From NCBI GenBank assembly GCA_017482345.1, contig JAFUNB010000023.1:1-53114 (forward strand): a stretch of DNA of 53,114 nucleotides, in the 5' to 3' direction. The stretch comes from Oscillibacter sp. (GTDB taxonomy: Bacteria; Bacillota; Clostridia; Oscillospirales; Oscillospiraceae). The notes under the pieces are model-generated. The model had not been told where the DNA came from and ran no database searches. It worked only from the letters and a program-made list of their open reading frames with translations. This document shows, one piece after another, positions 47,643 through 53,114 of this stretch. The number at the start of each line of letters is the position of its first letter. Position 1 is the first letter of the stretch. A program made the position numbers and the translations under genes.

Positions 47643-48632
47643 ATGACTCAAATTTACGGCACCTTCGGCCCCGCCTGCAGCAAACAGGAGACGCTGGAGG
47701 CCTTGTTCCGCAACGGTCTGACCGGTATGCGGCTGAACCTGTCCCATGTGAACCTTGCCGACAGTGCTGAGATGATTAGCGCCTATCACGCCGCTGCAAA
47801 GGTCGCCGGCGTAGAAAATCCCCAGCTGGTCATCGACACCCAGGGCCCGGAGCTGCGTCTGGGCGCGCTGGAGACAGCTGTGACGCTGGAAAACGGCGGG
47901 GAAGTGACCCTGGGCGAGGGAGGACTCCCCATCCCCAGCGTCGTGCTTCCAGAGCTGGAGGAGGGAAGTGAGGTCCTGCTGGACGACGGCAAGATCTCCC
48001 TGACCGTGACGGCGGTACACGGCAATTCCGCAACGGCTGCGGTGCAGCGGGGCGGCGTGCTCACCGGCCGCAAGAGCGTGAAGCTGCCGGGTAAGACGCT
48101 GCGTCTGCCAGTTCTGACGGAGCGGGATCTGCAGAACATCCGCCATGCAGCGGAGTTCGGCGTCACCGGTCTGCTGCAGCCCTTCGTCCACAGCGGCGAG
48201 GAACTGAAAGAACTGAAAGCCATTCTGGCGGAAAACGGCGCGGGACATGTGCAGGTGTTCGCCAAGATCGAGACCCTGGAGGGCTTCGCCAATCTGGCGT
48301 CCATCCTGCCGGAGGCGGACGTGATCGTCATCGCCCGCGGCGACCTGGGCAACGACATGCCCCTGTGGCAGCTGCCTGCCGTGCAGAAGGACATTGCCGC
48401 CGCCTGCCGCAAGGCAGGGAAGCCCTTCATCGTGGTGACCCAGATGCTGGCCTCCATGGAGCACTCCGCGGTGCCCACCCGGGCGGAGGTATCCGATATC
48501 TTCAACGCCGTGGTGGACGGCGCATGGGGCGTCATGGTGACGGGCGAGACCGCTGTAGGCCTGTATCCGGCGGAGGTCATCCGCTATCTGACCAATACCG
48601 CAAATGAGGCCCGCTGCTGGTTGGAGAGATAA
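47643..48632 (+). CDS. Pyruvate kinase-like protein lacking the C domain
   Basis: A 329-residue enzyme that is clearly pyruvate kinase by motif but about 140 residues short. The A and B domains are present: TFGPACSKQETL, MRLNLSHV (substrate-binding Arg, Asn, Ser), VIDTQGPELRLG, FAKIETLEGFAN (catalytic Lys), VIVIARGDLG (metal Asp) and PTRAEVSDIFNAVVDGAWGVMVTGETA. The lysine of the usual DTKGPE motif is Gln. The C-terminal allosteric domain is missing; the stop follows the barrel closely. It may still be active but without effector control, or serve another phosphoryl transfer. It starts 18 bases after coaX. Confidence 0.8.
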   Translation: MTQIYGTFGPACSKQETLEALFRNGLTGMRLNLSHVNLADSAEMISAYHAAAKVAGVENPQLVIDTQGPELRLGALETAVTLENGGEVTLGEGGLPIPSVVLPELEEGSEVLLDDGKISLTVTAVHGNSATAAVQRGGVLTGRKSVKLPGKTLRLPVLTERDLQNIRHAAEFGVTGLLQPFVHSGEELKELKAILAENGAGHVQVFAKIETLEGFANLASILPEADVIVIARGDLGNDMPLWQLPAVQKDIAAACRKAGKPFIVVTQMLASMEHSAVPTRAEVSDIFNAVVDGAWGVMVTGETAVGLYPAEVIRYLTNTANEARCWLER

Positions 48633-48650
48633 ACGAGGAGGGAATTGGCG

Positions 48651-50927
48651 ATGTTCAAGTTTTTTGCACGCAAACAAATGGAAAAACAAATTGCCGCTGC
48701 AAAAGAATCCCAACAGAAAGCAAGTCTGGATAAGGCCTGCGCCGATGGTCTGAAAAGCATGACCCCTGAGGAACTGGATAAAGCGGCTGAGTATGCCTAC
48801 AAACAGCAGCAGTTCACAAAAGCCAGGGAGCTACTGGAAGAATTGCGGAAACGTGACCCATTGGACCATGACCCCAAGTTTTCACTGTGGTACTTGACGG
48901 ATATCTGTTTTTGGGAAAGAGGCGGTCTCCCCGCTGACATGGAGACCGCATCAAAGACGGCTGTCCGGTTAGTCAATACAGGAACAGACGGTGCGTTCTA
49001 TCGTTACGTTTTAGGCTATGTAGATAAAATTGGAAGATCGCGTACGGAATTACCCATACCGACAGGCAAAGTATTCAAACCCAACTTTGAACTGCTGGAA
49101 AAGCGAGTCGACATCCTTTTCAAAGCGGCTAAAGAGCATTACGAAGCTGCGAAGAAGGAGGGCTCTAAAATCCTTCAGCCCAGCTATCAATCCATCATAT
49201 ATATGGAGGAGATTTGGAACCTGCGCCGGGTCGGGTATGACAAGATCGAGCATACGCCGGAGAACATTCTTTCTTTTTTTCAGGAGCTTGCGGATAAAGG
49301 CGATCCCACAGGTCAATTCTGGCTGTATCAGTGCTATTATAACCATCTATTCAAGGAAGATGAATCGCGGGAGCTTAGAAACAAAAGCTACGAGCTTGCT
49401 AAATTCGCTGGTCTGCAGGGTTACCCCGCGGCTCTCTATACGAAGCGTTCCGAGTATCCTTTACCTGGCTCTATGAGCTATTCTTATGACGAAAAATTAG
49501 ATGCTTACATACTCAGAGACAAGCTGTTAGCGAAGCTTGATGAATACATAAACGAAGCGAATACAGATGATCCCTTGCTGTCAATTGATGATTTTTTCAA
49601 CCAGAAAAACGCTCAGCAAACCGCTCAAAAAGAAGCGGCGGCTCGGGCTGCCAAAGCAGCCGGATTGTACCAGCAGGCTGTTATGGCCTATGCCATTGGC
49701 CAGCAGGAGCAAGCCCTTGCCGATATGGCACAGGCAGCGGAGTTGGGCCACGATGGTGCGTACCTCTGGCTGGTGGGCCGCGCCGCCGAGCAGGGCAGTG
49801 CCCAGGCCCAGTATCAGATGGGCGAATACAGCCTGACCGGTACCGCGTCCACGCCGAAAAACGTCACCGCCGCCTTCGAGTGGCTGGCGAAAGCCGCCAG
49901 CGGCGGCGTGGCGGACGCGTTCTGGCGGCTGGGTGAGCTTTACCAGCACGGCGCCGACGGCTTTGCCGCCAACAAGGAGATGGCTGTCTCCATGTACCAA
50001 AAGGCGGCGGAGGGCGAAAGTCTGCCCGGTATGCTGGCCTATGGCGGTTTCTGTAACCCCGCTGAGGCCAAGGCCCTGTACCGCAGGGTGGTGAATACCG
50101 GGCGCACCGATCTGGCCGCCCGCTCCTACATCATGGAGGGCTGGCGCAAGCTGGCCATCGTGGACCCGGAGGACTTTGGCGCCTCACTGGAAGGCGCTGC
50201 GCACTTTACGCTGCTCTATTTCGACCCCGACAAGAACCTTGGCTACACCGATAAAAAGCCCGCGGATGCGGTAAAGACTGCTTTGAGTGGAGATTCTAAA
50301 ACGGCTTACAGCTTGGGAAATACACTGACAAGCGATAAGTTTTCCGGTGACATTGCGGATCATAAAGAAATCGGCCGGGTCTGGTATCAATTGACAGCAA
50401 ATTACTATATCGCCCAGGTAGGCAAGGGCGACCCGGACGCCTGTAGAAACCTGTTCTATATTTACCATGATGAGCTGCGCGATGATTCCCTCGCCAGACA
50501 ATGGGGTATCAGAGCGCTTCTCTCCGGCGACGTCGAAATGTATTATGTCGCTGCAATGAATCCCAAGGTATTCGACCTGAGTGAGGCGCAGGTCATTGAG
50601 TACTTGTGCATCGCCGCGGCAAACGGTGATGAGGGCGCCCGAAACGAGCTGGAATATCGGCAGCGGCAGGCCCAGTGGGAGGCCAACCGCCAGCGCTGGG
50701 TGGAGCAAGTACGCCGGGAGCAGGCCGCAGCCCGGGAGAGGGAAGTGGACGAGGCCATCGCTGCCAAGCTGGACAGCGCGGAGCGGCTGGTCAATACCCT
50801 GGCCTACGGCGAAATGTTCACCGACGAGGAGCGCGCCCTCATGGGCAAGGTCTCCCAGATGGACGCCATCCGAAGCGCCTCTCTGCGGGACGACATCATC
50901 CGGGAAATGAAGAAAAAACTCAACTGA
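48651..50927 (+). CDS. Sel1/TPR repeat protein of unknown function, compositionally mosaic
   Basis: A 758-residue protein, probably cytoplasmic (no signal peptide; a basic N-terminus MFKFFARKQMEKQIAAAKESQQK), rich in helical solenoid repeats. Sel1-like repeats are clear near residues 350-470: GHDGAYLWLVGRAAEQGSAQAQYQMGEYSLTG and GVADAFWRLGELYQHGADGFAANKEMAVSMYQKAAEG. The last ~110 residues are a charged coiled-coil-like tail (RQRQAQWEANRQRWVEQVRREQAAAREREVDEAI). The DNA alternates in composition: AT-richer with relaxed codons at ~48.65-49.66 and 50.27-50.63 kb, GC-rich at ~49.68-50.26 and 50.64-50.93 kb. The function is not known. It starts 18 bases after the pyruvate kinase-like gene; TTG 48645 was rejected for ATG 48651. 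Confidence 0.7.
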   Translation: MFKFFARKQMEKQIAAAKESQQKASLDKACADGLKSMTPEELDKAAEYAYKQQQFTKARELLEELRKRDPLDHDPKFSLWYLTDICFWERGGLPADMETASKTAVRLVNTGTDGAFYRYVLGYVDKIGRSRTELPIPTGKVFKPNFELLEKRVDILFKAAKEHYEAAKKEGSKILQPSYQSIIYMEEIWNLRRVGYDKIEHTPENILSFFQELADKGDPTGQFWLYQCYYNHLFKEDESRELRNKSYELAKFAGLQGYPAALYTKRSEYPLPGSMSYSYDEKLDAYILRDKLLAKLDEYINEANTDDPLLSIDDFFNQKNAQQTAQKEAAARAAKAAGLYQQAVMAYAIGQQEQALADMAQAAELGHDGAYLWLVGRAAEQGSAQAQYQMGEYSLTGTASTPKNVTAAFEWLAKAASGGVADAFWRLGELYQHGADGFAANKEMAVSMYQKAAEGESLPGMLAYGGFCNPAEAKALYRRVVNTGRTDLAARSYIMEGWRKLAIVDPEDFGASLEGAAHFTLLYFDPDKNLGYTDKKPADAVKTALSGDSKTAYSLGNTLTSDKFSGDIADHKEIGRVWYQLTANYYIAQVGKGDPDACRNLFYIYHDELRDDSLARQWGIRALLSGDVEMYYVAAMNPKVFDLSEAQVIEYLCIAAANGDEGARNELEYRQRQAQWEANRQRWVEQVRREQAAAREREVDEAIAAKLDSAERLVNTLAYGEMFTDEERALMGKVSQMDAIRSASLRDDIIREMKKKLN

Positions 50928-50934
50928 ACCCATA

Positions 50935-50970
50935 AAAATATCCCCGCCACGGTTGTGGCGGGGATATTTT
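50935..50970. terminator. Terminator between the Sel1-repeat gene and pfp
   Basis: A 16-bp perfect stem (AAAATATCCCCGCCAC / GTGGCGGGGATATTTT) around GGTT, usable from both convergent genes. Confidence 0.92.
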
Positions 50971-50982
50971 CATGAGTGATTC

Positions 50983-52221
50983 TTACTTTGCCAGAACCTT
51001 CTTCAGCTTGGCGAAGCGGGGCAGGGAGTCGACCTTGGGCAGCTTGGGCTCGCCCTGGATCAGAGGCAGAGCGTAGTCGATGAACTCCTTGGTGACGTTG
51101 TTGTGCTCGGGGGTGATCCACTCCAGAGGAACCTTGTTCTCGGTGTTGGCAACGTCGGTCAGGCCCAGCAGCTTCGTCTTGCAGACGTACTTGCCGTCCA
51201 CATACTCGCGCTCGAAGCCGACCATCTTGTCGGTGATACCGGCCACGGCGTTCTCCACGGCGGCCTTACCGGACATGTAGGACTCCTCGATATCGGTCTC
51301 GGAGGCCAGGTGAGCGGCGCAGCGCTGCAGCAGGCTCAGCTCGATGCCGCGGACCTTGGCGCCGGTCTTGGACTTGACAACCTCAGCCAGCATAGAGGCC
51401 AGGCCGCCCAGCTGAGCGTGGCCGAAGCCGTCGGTGGCAGAGGTCTTGGCCTCGGAGACGAAGGAGCCGTCAGCATAGTGGATGCCCTCGGAAACGGCGA
51501 CCATGCAGTTGCCCTTCTCCTTGTAGATGCGCTCCACGTCGGCCAGGAACTTGTCCATGTCGAAATCGACCTCGGGCAGGTAGACCAGGTCGGGGCCAGC
51601 GCCGTAAGCGGAAGCCAGAGCGGCAGCGCCGGCCAGCCAGCCAGCGTGACGGCCCATGATCTCGATGATGCAGACCATGCCGGTGTCATAGACGCGGGCG
51701 TCCTGATAGACTTCCATGCAGGAAGTGGCGATATACTTGGCAGCAGAGGCGAAGCCGGGGCAGTGATCAGTGCCGTACAGGTCGTTGTCGATGGTCTTGG
51801 GCACGCCCATCACGCGGCACTCATAGCCGACCTTCTGCATGTACTTGGAGATCTTGTTGCAGGTATCCATGGAGTCGTTGCCGCCGTTGTAGAAGAAGTA
51901 ACGGACGTCGTACTTCTTGAAGATCTCCAGGATGCGCTTGTAGTCGGTATCGTCCACATCGGGATCAGCCATCTTGTAACGGCAGGAGCCCAGAGCGGAA
52001 GAGGGAGTGTACTTCAGCAGTTCCAGCTCGGCGGGATCCTCCTCGGCCATGTCAAACAGACGGTCGTTCAGGACACCCTTGATGCCGTGCTCGGCACCCA
52101 GAACGCGGGTGATGTTGGGGTTCTTCAGGGCGGTGTCGATGACACCATAGACGCTGGAGTTAATAACAGAAGTAGGGCCGCCGGACTGGCCCACGATGAT
52201 TGCACCTTTCAGCTCGCTCAT
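50983..52221 (-). CDS. pfp: 6-phosphofructokinase, probably pyrophosphate-dependent
   Basis: Phosphorylates fructose 6-phosphate in glycolysis. The 412-residue protein has IIVGQSGGPTSVINSS at the phosphoryl-donor site. GGNDSMDT (residues 113-120) has Asp116 where ATP-PFKs have Gly, and VPKTIDNDL carries Lys142; both are hallmarks of PPi-dependent enzymes. IMGRHAGWLAG is the fructose 6-phosphate region. Codon bias is strong. The start ATG at 52221 has AGGAGG upstream; an earlier frame from 52293 overlaps the promoter. PPi use by a fermenter saves ATP and makes the step reversible. It is divergent from fba. Confidence 0.9.
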   Translation of the reverse strand: MSELKGAIIVGQSGGPTSVINSSVYGVIDTALKNPNITRVLGAEHGIKGVLNDRLFDMAEEDPAELELLKYTPSSALGSCRYKMADPDVDDTDYKRILEIFKKYDVRYFFYNGGNDSMDTCNKISKYMQKVGYECRVMGVPKTIDNDLYGTDHCPGFASAAKYIATSCMEVYQDARVYDTGMVCIIEIMGRHAGWLAGAAALASAYGAGPDLVYLPEVDFDMDKFLADVERIYKEKGNCMVAVSEGIHYADGSFVSEAKTSATDGFGHAQLGGLASMLAEVVKSKTGAKVRGIELSLLQRCAAHLASETDIEESYMSGKAAVENAVAGITDKMVGFEREYVDGKYVCKTKLLGLTDVANTENKVPLEWITPEHNNVTKEFIDYALPLIQGEPKLPKVDSLPRFAKLKKVLAK

Positions 52222-52255
52222 GAGAATATAATCCTCCTCAAAATTTGGTACGTTT

Positions 52256-52284
52256 ATCATATCATTCAAAAAAAGAATTGTAAA
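52256..52284 (-). promoter_or_regulatory. Sigma-A-type promoter of pfp
   Basis: On the minus strand TTTACA (52284-52279) and TATGAT (52261-52256) are separated by 17 bases. Confidence 0.72.
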
Positions 52285-52287
52285 TAC

Positions 52288-52315
52288 TTGCAATTTAAAT
52301 ATTCTGTGATATCAT
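52288..52315 (+). promoter_or_regulatory. Sigma-A-type promoter of fba
   Basis: TTGCAA and TATCAT are separated by 16 bases. Its -35 begins 4 bases from the pfp -35 on the other strand. The leader to fba is about 120 bases. Confidence 0.68.
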
Positions 52316-52365
52316 CAAAGAAGAAAATCGTTTTCGTCCGCCTGAAACGCGGAATTCGCCATTCC

Positions 52366-52379
52366 TTAACAAATGTTAA
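52366..52379. promoter_or_regulatory. 14-bp palindrome in the fba leader
   Basis: TTAACA-AA-TGTTAA is a perfect 6-2-6 palindrome about 45 bases downstream of the predicted fba transcript start. A repressor operator or a small leader hairpin are both possible. The half-sites are in the wrong order for a Rex site (TGTTAA-N6-TTAACA). Confidence 0.4.
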
Positions 52380-52440
52380 CGGGAGCGGCGGCCAAAAGCG
52401 GCCAGGCAGCGCAAACAAATTTAAACAGGAGATGATAATT

Positions 52441-53114
52441 ATGGCACTCGTTACTACTACCGAGATGTTTAAGAAGGCTTATGACGGCGGTTACGCCATC
52501 GGCGCTTTCAACGTCAACAACATGGAGATCGTTCAGGGCATCACTGAGGCTGCCAAGGAAGTCAACGCTCCCCTGATCCTGCAGGTTTCCAAGGGCGCCC
52601 GTGCCTATGCCAACCATACCTACCTGATCAAGCTGGTTGAGGCTGCCGTCATCGAGACCGGTCTGCCCATCGCTCTGCATCTGGACCACGGCGACAGCTT
52701 CGAGACCTGCAAGAGCTGCATCGACGGCGGTTTCTCTTCCGTCATGATCGACGCTTCTTCTCATTCCTTCGAGGAGAACATCGAGATCACCAAGAAGGTC
52801 GTTGAGTATGCTCACGATCACGGCGTCGTCGTCGAGGCTGAGCTGGGCTCTCTGGCCGGCATCGAGGATGAGGTCAACGTCTCTGCCGAGGCCGCTTCCT
52901 ACACCCGTCCCGAGGAGGTCGAGGAGTTCGTGACCCGCACCGGCTGCGATTCTCTGGCCATCGCCATCGGCACCAGCCACGGCGCTTACAAGTTCACTCC
53001 CGAGCAGTGCACCGTCAACGAGCAGGGCATCCTGGTTCCTCCCGCTCTGCGCTTCGACGTTCTGGAAGAAGTCACCAAGCGTCTGCCCGGCTTCCCCATC
53101 GTTCTGCACGGTTC
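52441..53114 (+). CDS. fba: Class II fructose-1,6-bisphosphate aldolase (3' truncated by window)
   Basis: Zinc-dependent aldolase splitting fructose 1,6-bisphosphate in glycolysis. The first 224 residues are present: MALVTTTEMFKKAYDGGYAIGAFNVNNMEI, then the metal-binding HLDHGDSFETCKSCIDGGFSSVMIDASS with its two His ligands. The later VEAELGSLAGIEDEV and SLAIAIGTSHGAYKF are class II signatures, and the frame is still open at the end (FPIVLHG). The ribosome site AGGAGATGATAATT precedes the ATG. Codons are biased as in rpsB. It is divergent from pfp and likely co-regulated with it. Confidence 0.96.
   Translation, partial: MALVTTTEMFKKAYDGGYAIGAFNVNNMEIVQGITEAAKEVNAPLILQVSKGARAYANHTYLIKLVEAAVIETGLPIALHLDHGDSFETCKSCIDGGFSSVMIDASSHSFEENIEITKKVVEYAHDHGVVVEAELGSLAGIEDEVNVSAEAASYTRPEEVEEFVTRTGCDSLAIAIGTSHGAYKFTPEQCTVNEQGILVPPALRFDVLEEVTKRLPGFPIVLHG

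Noticed and set aside
47643-48632. Pyruvate kinase-like gene as a frameshifted pseudogene
   Set aside because: The frame is intact, ends with a normal stop and is followed by a properly spaced ribosome site of the next gene; the downstream sequence does not encode the missing domain in another frame as far as I can see.
52366-52379. Rex redox-repressor site in the fba leader
   Set aside because: Rex sites are TGTTAA-N6-TTAACA. Here the half-sites are in reversed order and only two bases apart.
1-53114. tRNA or rRNA genes, CRISPR arrays, insertion sequences, prophage or attachment sites
   Set aside because: No cloverleaf-like or rRNA segment, no regularly spaced repeats, no transposase, integrase or phage structural motifs were seen on either strand.

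Overview
The window reads as chromosomal DNA of an endospore-forming, butyrate-producing anaerobe of the Clostridia, most likely the Oscillospiraceae (Flavonifractor/Intestinimonas/Lawsonibacter-like). Supporting signs are a sporulation sigma factor (sigma-G), SpoVM, SpoIVA and a SipL-type coat protein, a butyryl-CoA:acetate CoA-transferase, an IspH-ribosomal protein S1 fusion, PPi-type phosphofructokinase signatures, and a GC-rich genome with AT-rich promoters. The genus is inference. No tRNA, rRNA, CRISPR array, insertion sequence or prophage was seen. Genes are dense and no gene-free stretch exceeds 300 bases.

Layout. 0-5.4 kb: end of glnS, a PaaI-type thioesterase, a beta-helix lipoprotein, a GNAT enzyme, sigG (minus strand), a nitroreductase and ylmC. 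5.5-7.4 kb: rpsB-tsf. 7.4-12 kb: scpA-scpB-DUF2953-gerW-dacF-rluB. 12-17.5 kb: an RpiR-type regulator, a flavoprotein, cmk, plsC and the ispH-rpsA fusion. 17.6-19 kb: butyryl-CoA:acetate CoA-transferase. 19.1-21 kb: carD-ispD-ispF. 21-22.4 kb: a DUF3343 Se/S-carrier-like protein with a cysteine-desulfurase-like enzyme. 22.4-26.7 kb: cdaA-cdaR (c-di-AMP), an RseC-like protein, DUF5685 and a J-domain protein. 26.7-39.5 kb: a long housekeeping run yicC-remA-gmk-rpoZ-priA-def-fmt-Zn peptidase-rsmB-rlmN-prpC-prkC-rsgA. 39.5-45.5 kb: a spore-coat basement cluster (small membrane protein, a 23-codon spoVM, sipL, spoIVA) interrupted by an opposite-strand amino-acid ABC transporter. 45.5-46.7 kb: ogt-alkA alkylation repair. 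46.8-51 kb: coaX, a pyruvate kinase without the C domain, and a compositionally mosaic Sel1/TPR protein. 51-53.1 kb: divergent pfp and fba (fba runs off the end).

How the parts work together. Sporulation control is readable in the DNA. Sigma-E-type promoters precede ylmC, sipL and spoIVA, and a sigma-G-type promoter precedes sigG itself, which suggests autoregulation. SpoVM, SpoIVA and SipL are the proteins that anchor the coat to the forespore, and here they lie within 6 kb. Isoprenoid genes (ispH, ispD, ispF) sit in two neighbouring operons. The ispH-rpsA fusion carries an AT-rich internal promoter and an internal ribosome-binding site, which would let S1 be made separately from IspH. pfp and fba are driven by back-to-back promoters.

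Everything is read by eye from sequence. Promoter calls are pattern matches, and family names come from recognised motifs and protein similarity, not from searches.
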